Assembly: GCF_002234675.1 (NCBI RefSeq)
Contig: NC_019862.2
Span: forward strand, 24,982,160-25,046,159
DNA from: Oryzias latipes
Lineage: Eukaryota > Chordata > Actinopteri > Beloniformes > Adrianichthyidae
DNA length: 64,000 nt
Reading direction: 5' to 3'
The notes beneath the pieces are model-generated. The model ran no database searches and was not told where the DNA came from. It saw nothing but the letters and a program-made list of their open reading frames with translations. Made by a program: the position numbers and the translations under genes. Of the stretch, positions 54,226-64,000 are shown piece after piece (position 1 is the stretch's first letter; each line of letters opens with the position of its first letter).

Positions 54226-54988
54226 TCGATCCAGTTATATATATAAATAACTGGATTGGCCATCACGTGACATATGACGTGACACAAATGCACCTTTACT
54301 ATGCATTGAGTCTTCCTGAATGAAAAACTGAGGAGTTTCTAACGAGTAAACAAAGAATCACAAAAGAGGATGCAATGTTTTGCAATCAACCACAAAAACC
54401 ATGACAGAAAAATAATCTGATCCAGAGGAACCATCACAGGATAGTAATCGCATTTTAAAAGAGAGAAATCAGGCTTGGAAGCGTGAACTGTGTGCTAAAG
54501 TGGAAGTTAACAAAGGGCATGCTGCTAGTTTGATGAACCAAACTAGCAGCAGTCTCTCACTCTAGTTTACTATTTACAGACCAGTTTCATGGACTTTTTT
54601 AGTGCAGTTTTGCCAGCTTTAAAAAATAAATATATTTTTAATGAACTCCCATGATAAATGAGTGAACACTGTACAGCAATAACGAGCAGGTGCCTCTGCA
54701 TTTTCCCACAGAACATCCAAATTGAAGGGCCTTTGTTCTGTGATGCTGGGATGTTCACAGGTATGGGAATAGTCTGCCCTGGAGAGTGCGGTCTGACATG
54801 ACATCAGCAGTATTGGTAAAAAAAAATAAGAGCCTCAGATATGGTTTTGTTATGCAGCCACATTGGGAAAGCAACTTCTATTTCTGTATTCAGCAATGCT
54901 CCTTAGATATATGTTTCAACCAAAAAAACCAACCTGGAAACATTTGGAAAAGAAAAAATCTACGTTTTTTTTGCTGAGAGTAGACATT
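54226..54988. other. No gene seen
   Basis: AT-rich; the sequence before the left duplication of the retro-insertion. Confidence 0.55.
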
Positions 54989-55004
54989 AAAAAGTGCCTC
55001 ATTT

Positions 55005-55662
55005 GCTGCGGCGGGGGTATGGGTGTGGGGGTGGCTGGGCGCTCCTCCTCCTTTTCACATTCCACCATCCATTTTAGAAGAACATAAACACTCACCTGAG
55101 CACAGGTGTTAGCTCACCTTTGCACTAATAGTTTGCATGATTGAATGAATGAAAGATTTCACACTAGTTGGTTTAAAGGCATAGGTATGCGTTCGTGAAC
55201 ACTATCTGTTTTGTGTGCATGTTGACATGTGGAAATTTTTGCGGCTAGCAGGTGTGTTGATAATATTTGAGTGTGTGTGAACAGGCCTCGCCCTTTTTGT
55301 ACTACATTTGAACCGTACCGTAACGATAAACAACCAGTAAACCTGTCTGCTCTATGCTGCTTCATGGTCTTACCCCCCTTCCCCTCCTATTATCACCCTC
55401 CTACCCCCCCCCTTCTCTCTAACGTCCCTCTCTCTTCTTCCCCTCTTTTCTTTTCCGTCCGGTCCAACACCAAAGATTTTCAAACATGATTGAAATTAAT
55501 AAAGTTTGGCCTCAATTACAAAAGGGGTTTATTCAGACATACCTTTGGTTTGTCTGAAGATGAATAACCCCTCTTGTTAAAATAAAATATGTCCAACACA
55601 AGAGGCCCTCAGCTCTCATCTGTTTGCCTAGCTAGTGGACAGGACAAGTTAAAAAAAAAAAA
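55005..55662 (+). mobile_element. Retro-insertion with poly(A) tail and 16-bp duplication
   Basis: AAAAAGTGCCTCATTT occurs at 54989-55004 and, after a run of 17 A, at 55663-55678. The left duplication follows ATT, so the opposite strand reads TTTTT/AAT, which fits the L1 endonuclease preference TTTT/AA. The ~650-bp payload has a GC-rich start (GCTGCGGCGGGGG), C/T-rich segments (about 55370-55445), GTCCGGTCCAACACCAAAG, an AATAAAGTTTGGCC and AATAAAATATGTCC. It has no long frame. It may be a truncated L1-type LINE or a transcript mobilised by one. Confidence 0.88.
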
Positions 55663-55678
55663 AAAAAGTGCCTCATTT

Positions 55679-56468
55679 CTGTTTTATGTTAATTTACTTA
55701 ATTGAATAACTGGAGCTAAACCAGAAAATGTTTACCTGGCATTCAGAAAAATATAGATTCATGAACAAAGGAAACCATCCATTCCTTTTTAAAGATAACT
55801 GAATGATATTTATAGTTGGTTCCGATTGTCAAGTTTCAACAAGTGCATTATTGTACCAAACACAAAGCAAAAAATGGAGAGAAAAAGCAGCGTGCGTGTG
55901 TTTGTTCTTGTTACATTGATGGGCTTAGTGGTCTGTCATTGATTTAGCAGAGCAGGCTGAGTCATGTTATCTATGTAGGACACACTGATTACTTGGCTTT
56001 AATAAATCACAGAGGAAAGCTGGTGGAGTAATGCGGTTATGTAACCACTGCTCAACCCTGGTGGAAATTCAAGACAAAATGGCCTTTTTAAAGGAAAATG
56101 TCTGTATTTGTTTGGTAAAGACCTGAAAACAGATGAATATTCTCTAAAATATTAAGGTGTGAAATCCTATTAAGCAGATCAGATGTGGATGGATGTCGGG
56201 CTTGATTTCAGAAGACTAATCCTGATTTCCAACCTCAGAGCGTGCTTTCATCTTTCACCTGTGCCCCCCTGCTGTGTTAATCTTAGATACTGATATGTTC
56301 AAAGAGCTCTGCCGGTCATATTACAATACATAACGCACACAAAACAAAAACAAATTTTGTCTTTATTTTAGATATTAAAAAACACACCACAATACATTTA
56401 TTGAAAGTTTAATTCTCCCCTTGAAGACCCACTCGGACCATCTTTTAAGCTATTTTAAGAGTTCTCAG
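55679..56468. other. No gene seen
   Basis: AT-rich, unrecognised sequence. Confidence 0.55.
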
Positions 56469-56612
56469 TAGGGGTGTAACGTTACACTAAAATCTCAATT
56501 CGGTTCAATTCAGTTCAGTTCAATTCTCTGTTTGGTACATTTCGGTTCGGTACTACTGTTCAACAAATCTGCCTGATATGAACTGCTATTTTACACCTGA
56601 ATTACACCCCTA
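56469..56612. mobile_element. Short MITE with TAGGGGTGTAA termini
   Basis: TAGGGGTGTAA at 56469-56479 and its exact complement TTACACCCCTA at 56602-56612 bound 144 bases with CAATTCGGTTCAATTCAG-like words. The next MITE inserted at its right end. Confidence 0.65.
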
Positions 56613-56615
56613 GTT

Positions 56616-57024
56616 AGGCCTGCACAATATACCGCAAATTTATCGTTATCGCAATATCAAGCTGTGCAATATGCATATTGCAAAAGACAGCAAATTTGCA
56701 ATAAATAGTTACCTTAGATGTGGCCAAACAATCTTATGGCAGCTTGAAGTGTTTAATGGATCGAAAGAATCGCTTTCTGCATTTGACCAATCAGATGGAC
56801 CCCTTCACGTTGTTAACTAATCGGATGGCGCCCTATTATGTTGTATGTTCGTCTCCTATGTCAACAAGGGTCATTTGTAGTATAATTTTTAAGCTGTTGT
56901 AATGGAATGGGAATAATATTTTTGGTTGTTTTGCTAATTGTTTATATACCGCAAATTATATCGTTATCGCAATATTAATTACTAATATCGCATATCGCGA
57001 GTTTTCTTCATATCGTGCAGCCCT
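56616..57024. mobile_element. MITE with GGCCTGCACAAT-like termini, copy 3
   Basis: The left end AGGCCTGCACAATAT and right end ATATCGTGCAGCCCT form a 15-base inverted repeat with two differences. The exact 10-base duplication ACCCCTAGTT flanks it (56606-56615 and 57025-57034). Outside that, CACCTGAATTAC (56594-56605) and GTAATTCAGGTG (57035-57046) are perfect complements, so the target was the loop of a palindrome. Confidence 0.94.
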
Positions 57025-57059
57025 ACCCCTAGTTGTAATTCAGGTGTCTAGTTCCTAGT

Positions 57060-57720
57060 GGTCATTTAATGATTATGCTATTTTTTAGCCCAACTTTAAA
57101 AAACCTGTTTACTTTTCTAGGGCACAGTTTCTGTAGAGCGACTGTTGTTTATGAGAAATTTGCCTCTGAGTTGTGCCCCTCCCTCTCCCCATTGTGGAGT
57201 ATTGCAGGGAGCCCGTGGTCTACCTGGCGTATTTTTACATCACAAAAAAGCTCTTTTATCAAGTGCGTTTTTTCCACCTGTTCCTGATTCCCAACGATTT
57301 GAATAAAGGAATATTCAAAAATGCGAATGTTTTTTTTTTTGTTTTATATCGTGTGACGGTGTGGCACCGTCAGATGCCGAGGGGAGGCCACACCGGGTTT
57401 TATTGTTTGTGTACTGTTGTATTTTGTTATTTAATGATTGCTACCTGTGGTGCCACCTGGATGGAATGGAGAGCAACGCCCCGTGGGCGTGGCGTCCCAT
57501 TTAAGAGGGAGCACTACAGGTGGTGAGACGAGAGGAGTGACAGAGTGCTATGTGCTGCGTGGCCCTGCGCGGTGCTCACAGTGTCGGAAATAAAGACAGA
57601 TCCTCCTCACCTTGGCTCCTCTGCATCCTTTCTCGGCGGGACCCCGTCACATATCGGAATGGGTCTTTTAAGCTTTACTGTCATGAACATTTATAACACA
57701 ACTTTTGTTGTTTGAATATT
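57060..57720. mobile_element. MITE-like repeat, copy 4 (reverse), split by a solo LTR
   Basis: CTAGGGCACAGTTTCTGTAG, AGAAATTTGCCTCTGAGTTG and CCTGATTCCCAACGATTTGA are complements of segments in the copies at 27768 and 53885. The LTR at 57352-57651 interrupts it. Confidence 0.6.
57352..57651 (+). mobile_element. Solo LTR, 300 bp, with 5-bp duplication
   Basis: It starts TGTGACGGTGTGGCACCGTC and ends GGGACCCCGTCACA. TATCG flanks it exactly (57347-57351 and 57652-57656). A TATA-like CCCATTTAAGAGGG near 57487 and AATAAA at 57589-57594 fit the U3-R-U5 order on the + strand. The 5-base duplication and TG...CA ends fit a Ty3/Gypsy-type retrotransposon. No internal retroviral genes remain. Confidence 0.9.
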
Positions 57721-57876
57721 AGAACAAATTTAAAGCCAGATATTGCAAGGGTGCAAAGTAAAGATGCTAAAATTCTAAGGGTGCAATGATTACTTGACTT
57801 AATAGATGAAACGATTTTTATTCCTGAAATAAATTGATTACGTCAATATTGGTAAAATAGTATTTGGATTGAGACA

Positions 57877-58019
57877 CAGTAGGTCTATTTTACTAGAATG
57901 TAAAAACAACTAAGTGCATCACAGCGGACAACACACATGTGATGGCAGCACAAAATGATCAAGTCATCATTACAGTACAATGTGTGGAAATACTTTGAAT
58001 TTAACAAAGACATCTGACA
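57877..58019. repeat. Dispersed repeat shared with 21394-21512
   Basis: AAGTGCATCACAGCGGACAAC, TCATCATTACAG and TTTAACAAAGACATCTGAC match the earlier copy in order. Class unknown. Confidence 0.6.
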
Positions 58020-58500
58020 ATTCTGTTGTCAATTCCAAAGTATTGATAAACACATATGGTAATTTGACTTAGTTCGTCCATGTTGGAAAAATGGGAGAAT
58101 GTGGCTATGTCCTTATCCCCATCCTAATCCCTAACTACTAAAATACTATGTAGTGAGGGACTATGTAGTGCCCTAGATTTTAAAAGCAATTTGGACACCA
58201 AGTTCTCTACTTTTTTGTTTTTAACGGCGAATCTGACTTCATCAAATTTCACAAAGTGATAATCGAATGTATGACTGTTTTACAACTATTTATGAATACA
58301 CTCTGTTCTGATGATGAAAACGTTGATGGTTTGTTAAAAAATACATTTACATACTTTTTTTTTTCTGTGCAAAAAATGCATTGTGGTCTGTGTTCACCAT
58401 TGGTGGTATTTTCAGTTTCAGAAGGAACATACCTTCTACACAATTTTCAGTGCATGTTCCTCTGTTTTTTGTCCGATTTTAAATAACTGTAATACCTCTA
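58020..58500. other. No gene seen
   Basis: It contains CTATGTAGTGAGGGACTATG-type words reminiscent of a common fish MITE, but no termini are defined. Confidence 0.45.
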
Positions 58501-58502
58501 CC

Positions 58503-59852
58503 ACAGGCCGAAATTAAATTTTTGAGTCACCGGCCAAGTTAGCCGGTAGAAAGAAAAAACATCCAAACATATTTTTTACGGCCAAATTATAACACTATTT
58601 TACACAGAAATAACTTGGACATTTTACTTTATTTACGTTTTTTTTTTTTTAATTCTTTTTTAGGAAAATGAAATTGTATGAAAGTTATCTGTAAATGGTT
58701 TGAACATGTCCTTATTGTTATATAACTGTAACATTTGATATTAAATTATAACAAAAAACAGCCTGAAAACAGTACAATGTTTTGGATTATTGTTATTATA
58801 TATCATTAACATTGAAGGTGCTGCTCTCACGAGAGAATTGGACGTGAGGATTCTGATTGTAACACCAGCTACAAAGACGCTGCTAAAACACAGTGGTTTC
58901 AGTTCTGTTATTATTAAGAAAATACAGTTTTATTAATGTCCAATGAATTAATTTTGTTTTATTTATCCACCACTCCTTAAAGACCGGTCCATGAAAATAC
59001 TGTCCAACATTAAACAGTTCCATGTTTACATTTAGGTGACACACGGAACAGCTCGTTAGCATGGCTAACGACGTCTAAAAACAGCGCCGTCTCTAATCAA
59101 CGCTCTAATCAACACTTGTTATTCATCTGTCTGTTGCTGCTGTAAGTGAAGCCGCTTTATCCTCCAGTTCTGACTGTACACTGTTAACAATTGCTGCACA
59201 TTCCACTGTTTCACCAGCTAAGGCGCGCGCTTTTCAGTCGCCGCTGCTTTATTTTACTGGTGTGTTTTTTTAACCAGCCCCGTTACCACCATAATGCTGC
59301 CGTGACACAAGTGGAAGGAGAGATGCTCTCCCATTCGCCCCTCTAGCCACTGCTGCTCATTCTTTAAACACTGACAACAGTGTGGCGAGCCGGGGCTTAG
59401 ACCCGCCTTTAGCCCCTAAGACTCATGGGAAATGGGGAATCGCAGATGTAAATTTCGTCATTATAACTGAGGGATGTAATGTTTATTATATGGTTACTGT
59501 TTGTAATTTTATGTATGATACCTAGATTGTCAATAAGTAAAAAAAACTAAAAAAAATAAAATAAAAAAAAACATAACTGAGGAACTTGTGAACAGAATAG
59601 AGGTCCATGCTGTTTGGCGGATGTGGGTGTATTCAAACACATGAGCTGATGCAATGCTATCTGCTCCTGCAGTGTGCTAATGAATTGCACTCAGTCTGGG
59701 AGTCAGGATGTGATTTGTCAGGCTGACCATGTTGCGTAATGCATGCGGCTTGTACACTGACGAGGCTTGTGTCTGTACAAAAGAAGTTAAACACGTGAAA
59801 ATGGGTGGGTGCGGCTTGTAATCGGGTGCGCTCTATAATCCGGAAATTACGG
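58503..59852. mobile_element. Long relative of the CCGTA MITE (forward copy)
   Basis: The right end CCGGAAATTACGG followed by TA (59840-59854) and the subterminal GCGGCTTGTAATCGGGTGCG mirror the ends of the 30178 MITE. 59266-59852 is matched in reverse by 63414-64000. 58503-59220 is matched in reverse by about 61621-62590 (ACCGGCCAAGTTAGCCGG, CACACGGAACAGCTCGTTAG). The left terminus is not found. A minus-strand stretch at 59121-59215 reads coding-like with stops. Confidence 0.6.
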
Positions 59853-59854
59853 TA

Positions 59855-61340
59855 GTTATTTTCGAGGACCTCTGTACGTTAATATCTGCAGCCAGGTCCT
59901 CTTGCCATGTTTGGGTTCAACAGATCATTCATATTTGACAATTCTTCTTTTTTGATTTTTATCAGTGCAATTATACATCAAGATCAGAACAAGGTTGTCA
60001 GTAGGGTGTCATATTTACTGTAGAAGTGGCTTAGCTGACATTTGAGTTTATTTAAATAAAAATAATAGATTCATTTGCATGAGTGCCCAAAGTGTTCATG
60101 CAGGCATCTTGCATGTTAAAAACCCAGCATCAGCAACCAACTCTCTTCTTTACAATAGAGATTTTCTGCTTTTATTTATTATATATTATAAAAGCAAGAG
60201 ACTGTCTGCTTTCATTTTCTGGCTGTCATAAGGGCACTGAGCTCCAGCCCTGGAAGGGGCCACAATATTTCTGCAGGGGGTGAAAATGAATCGTACACTT
60301 AAGTTTCACTTAATATCAGTGTTTTTCATTTGTTAGAAAGTAATCAAAAATAAAATAAATCTGCCAGCAAGAGTGACCTTATTTTTCCCACAGTCCTATA
60401 ATCCCCCTTGGCTGTTTTGCCCTGCAAGCATGCGCCTGACATGTCACTGAAAGCTATCAATAAGAGGCTGTATCCTCGGATGCCTCAGCCCTGACATGTA
60501 CATGAATCACGCTTGGTTTGACGGAGGAAGATGTTTGCTCAACCAACAAAAGGAGGTCTCATTAAATATTGTGTATTATAAAATGCTAAAATGTATTTTT
60601 ATTTTTAGATTTACATGAAGAGATCATACGCAATGTTTTACATTTGCACATATCATTCTTACAAATTATTAGGCGTTTTTGTTGTTAAAGAACACTGAGC
60701 ACTAGATCACATCAGGTGGGCCTGCTTGTACTATTTTATGAATCCTAAAAAACCCTGAGATATAAGAAAGCCTCAGTGCCCCACACTGCTGTCACCTGAC
60801 GTGCACCTCCCCTTTAGCAATTGAATTGTCAGATAGGGAAGCACCACGTCCCATTTTTTGTTGTTTGATCTGTCCATAGAACTGTACTCAGTCTTTTGTC
60901 TCAAGGTCAGTACTACACCCTTCAAGTTCTAAGATGGTGAATTGGAGGCTGTGACTGAAATCCAAAAAGTATGTCGCAGTCTGTTAGCCTCCTATTACCC
61001 TCTGCTGTTACAGTTTATTTAGAGCAATCAAACTGTTCTGTAAGCTTTGTTTTTTATTTCTATTTTGTTTTAGAACTGGCAATAATCAAGCAAAAGGAAA
61101 TATTTATTTCATGCGGAACTGCTTAAACATGTGAGCTTGATTTAAAATAAATAAATAAATTAAATAATGTTTTCCTCCCCCAGATTTTTTTATTTATGCC
61201 TTTTGTATGAAACAAACATGGATTTAGGTGAGAAAGATAGCCTGTTGTTATATAACAGGCTTTTGTGCAGTAATATAATTGGTGAGATTTGTGTTTTTGG
61301 AACATTTACAATACAGAATGAAGAGAATAAGGCAGCTTGG
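59855..61340. other. No gene seen
   Basis: AT-rich, unrecognised sequence. Confidence 0.55.
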
Positions 61341-62600
61341 ATTAGGGCTGGGCGACTAATTGAGTTAATTAATTGGAATTTGTTGTGTTAGACTATTTAT
61401 TTTGGGGAAAATCTAGATTTTTCCCCCCATTTCTCTGCTTCCTTGCGCTTCTGTTGTTCAGAGTATTGTCAGGCTGCCCGTCTCTCGCAAATCGTAGAGG
61501 TGAAAACAGCAGCAAGCAAAAATGAGCTACTTCTGCGAGGTGGAGAAAAAAAAACACTAGCGCAAGCAGCGCATACGCAAGGTGCGTCTGTGTAGTCTTT
61601 AGTTTCAGCTGATGAAGCAGTACAACATGTGAGGATTTTTATCAGGATCCAGACAAAAATACAGGATAAACCTGTTGGACTTACAGCAGCAGCAGAAAGT
61701 TTAATAAAAAGTGTTGATTTGGAGACAGCGCTGTCATTAGACACTGATGCTACAAAACTAAATGCTACGATGCTATCACCCCATGCTAACAAGCTGTTCC
61801 GTGTGTCGCCTACATGTGATCAAGGACCGGTTTAAAGTCAGACTATGTTTTCACAGAGTGGACTTCAAGATGTGGCGGATGGTGGTTGGCCGCAAAATTA
61901 ATTCATAGAACATTTATAAAAACTGTATTATATAAATACAATAAGATGCACTTTGTATGGAACTCTATCAGAAGTTTCTTTGTAACATCACAGAGCCGAT
62001 GTTGATCTGAAAAATTCCCCCCCCCCCACTCTTTATTGTCAATGGCAAGAATCCAAATTATTATCATCTTTTTAGGCTGTTTTTATTATGATTTAATGTA
62101 AAAATTAAATCAACTGCAGGCAGGATTAGGAAAAAAGTGTCTTTTTCTTATCAATCTGCTACTCTTTTGTAAATATTTCCTGGTTTTCTCAGCAGGTTTG
62201 AATGTGACTGTACAGTTGGTTCAGACTACAGGTCACTGACTGAAACAACTCCTCTCATGGGGGGAATGTTTCAGCAAGAAAACAGAAAGAACTCATTTGT
62301 GATTGAAAATAAAACATTTCATAGACAGCATGAACACACCAGAAGTAGTGAGAAAGATTAATTAGAAATATGAACAGGAGTTCCTTAAAAAACTGTTGAT
62401 TTTATCTGATGTTTTCATTTTGTTGTGACTTCCTCTCTGTTTTTATTTAACAGAAAATCCTCTTTTAAAATGACACATATAGTTTTCCTCTGTAAAACAA
62501 TAGAATAATTTGGTTGGTAGAATTCTTTTTTAATCTACCAGCCAAATTGTCTGGTGAGTCAAAAATGAGATTTTGGTCACTGGGCTTGTGAAATCAAACC
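61341..62600. mobile_element. Composite DNA-transposon relic (reverse relative of 58503-59220)
   Basis: It begins AGGGCTGGGCGACTAATTGA, a start seen in hAT-like fish repeats. It then has a coding-like stretch at about 61603-61835 after a good acceptor (TCTTTAGTTTCAG), with GLTAAAESLIKSVDLETALS. CATGCTAACAAGCTGTTCCG and CTACCAGCCAAATTGTCTGG are complements of 58503-59073. The two halves may come from different elements. Confidence 0.45.
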
Positions 62601-63159
62601 CCACACTCAGTTCCAAGGCCATTGCTACCAAAAATGCTCTGCTGTGCATATTCCACTGTTTTCTTTTTATGATGTTAAGCTAGCGGTAGCTCACCAAACA
62701 CCTGCTGCATTGTTCTGCAAACATTTTTACAGCTTGTACTCAGTTAAACTTTGTGTTAGAGACAATTTCCAAGGAGATGTTATATTAAAATACTTTTTGT
62801 TAAATTTATTTCATCATTTTTAATTTTTGTTAAAGAAAGTAAAAGCAGGGAGAAAAGAAATTTGATTACAATTGAAAATCCAATTTAAATTGAAAGCGTT
62901 TCCAGTGGGCTTTTATATATGATTGCCATTTTTTGCCAAAATCAATAACCTGTGTCCTTTTCTAGGACCTAGTTTCAGCTGAGTGGCAGGAGTTCATCAG
63001 AAATTCCTCTGAGTTGTGGGTGGGACTGTTGGCCCGGAATGTTTTCCCATCATCCCTTAGTTTACTCCCTCTCCTACTTGCTTACAGCTCCTCACAGCCC
63101 CAAGCTAACATTGGCGGTCCCAAAAAGGAATATCGGATCGGGGAGCTTTTGGTGTAAAT
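62601..63159. other. No gene; likely further repeat relic at 62960-63140
   Basis: TCTAGGACCTAGTTTCAGCTG and ATTCCTCTGAGTTGTGGGTGG resemble the reverse of the 27768-type repeat. Nothing coding. Confidence 0.45.
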
Positions 63160-63327
63160 GGCATAAAGGGCTTAATTTGATTCATTAAATACTTCATACT
63201 GCCATGGGACTGTTTTAGCATGTGTAATCTGCACCCATTAAATGTATTACGCTGTCTTTTGTGATGCGTCTATTGCACACACCGATATTGCAATGATGAT
63301 ACATTTTTTGATTTATCGTGCAGGCCT
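63160..63327. mobile_element. MITE with GGCCTGCACAAT-like termini, copy 4 (left-truncated)
   Basis: The right end TTTATCGTGCAGGCCT is kept. The expected 10-base duplication partner of ACTCTAGAGC (63328-63337) is not found on the left, so the left end is lost. Confidence 0.6.
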
Positions 63328-63413
63328 ACTCTAGAGCCCTGGTGTTAAATGCAATGCAGTTGAAAAGTTTACTTTTGTAGCGAAAAAGAAAAGGTAGACA
63401 CATTGTGTAACTA

Positions 63414-64000
63414 CCGTAAATTCCGGACTACAAAGCGCACCCGATTACAAGCCGCACCTACCCATTTTCACGTGTAAAATTAGTTTTATACATACACAAG
63501 CCGCGTCAGAGTACAAGCCGCGCATGTGTTAGGCGATATTGTCGTCCTGACAGATCACGGCCAGAATCCCAGAGTGAGTGCAATTTATTAGCACATTGTG
63601 GGTGGTTCCAGTTTTGCCTCTGGCTCATGTATTTGAGTGTATCGACATCTGTCAAACAGCATGGACCTCTATTCTGTTCACAAGTTCCTCAGTTATGGTG
63701 TTTTTATTTCATTTTTTTTTTTACTTATTGACAATCTAGGTATCATACATAAAATTACAAACAGTAACCATATAATCAACATTACATCCCTCAGTTATGA
63801 TGAGGAAAATTACATCCGCGATTCCACATTTCCCATGAGTCTTAGGGGCTAAAGGCGGGGCCAATGCCCGGCTCGCCATACTGTTGTACGTGTTTAAGAA
63901 TGAGTATCAGCAGTGCATGGAGGGGTGAACGGGTACAGCTCTCCTTCCGCTTGTGTCGCGGCAGCGTTATGGGAGTAACAGGACTGGTTAAAAAACCCAC
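63414..64000. mobile_element. Long relative of the CCGTA MITE (reverse copy), runs off the window
   Basis: It starts with TA, then CCGTAAATTCCGGACTACAA, then CGCACCCGATTACAAGCC, the mirror of the 59852 end. AGGTATCATACATAAAATTA, CATTTCCCATGAGTCTTAGG and CTTCCGCTTGTGTCGCGGC continue the reverse match to 59266. The window ends inside it. Confidence 0.75.

Noticed and set aside
1..64000. CRISPR arrays, bacterial operons, phage or plasmid features
   Set aside because: None are present. Repeats are eukaryotic SINE, LINE, MITE and microsatellite types.

Overview
The window looks like a gene-poor, repeat-dense piece of a teleost fish chromosome. It is AT-rich with local GC islands. It is packed with tRNA-derived SINEs, LINE fragments (one L2/Rex1-like, one L1-like), solo LTRs, non-autonomous DNA transposons (MITEs) and long microsatellites. 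There is no sign of bacterial operons, CRISPR arrays or RNA genes other than tRNA-derived SINE heads. I do not name a species; a percomorph such as a medaka relative is a guess from repeat style.

Only one host protein gene is well supported: a complete, intronless CHCHD4/MIA40 reading frame at 20502-20957 (+), with all seven key cysteines in place. The only strong promoter-like region is a CpG-rich block at 48290-48960. It carries two splice-donor-like GTGAGT sites and probably marks an untranslated first exon of a + strand gene whose coding exons lie beyond the window. I found no coding exon between it and position 64000.

Layout. 1-10 kb: SINEs at 230, 1535 and 5680, a foldback MITE at 1781, an LTR-like block at 2891, a short MITE at 4053, a MITE at 9133, and an X-box/CCAAT cluster near 7.1 kb. 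10-13 kb: a degenerate 17-bp repeat, an L2/Rex1-like LINE tail and a (TGGA)n SINE. 14-20 kb: a GC-rich unclassified block and several MITEs. 20-21 kb: a truncated MITE directly upstream of CHCHD4. 23-29 kb: a nested SINE, a GC-rich LINE-UTR-like repeat, a MITE carrying a coding-like piece and an L1 ORF2 tail. 29.7-30.8 kb: a 21-bp minisatellite followed by a 597-bp MITE. 31-36.6 kb: mostly unrecognised sequence. 36.7-48 kb: nested MITE/hAT/SINE clusters and foldbacks. 48.3-49 kb: the CpG island. 49.6-64 kb: heavily nested MITEs, a poly(A) retro-insertion with target-site duplication, a solo LTR, and long inverted relatives of the 30-kb MITE.

I see no new multi-gene system. The most informative signals are structural. 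One MITE family leaves exact or near-exact 10-bp target duplications in three independent insertions. Nested insertions give a relative chronology. Two near-identical MITE copies sit 20 kb apart. One repeat family carries an RFX X-box-like site in both copies. Two repeat families keep coding-like segments.
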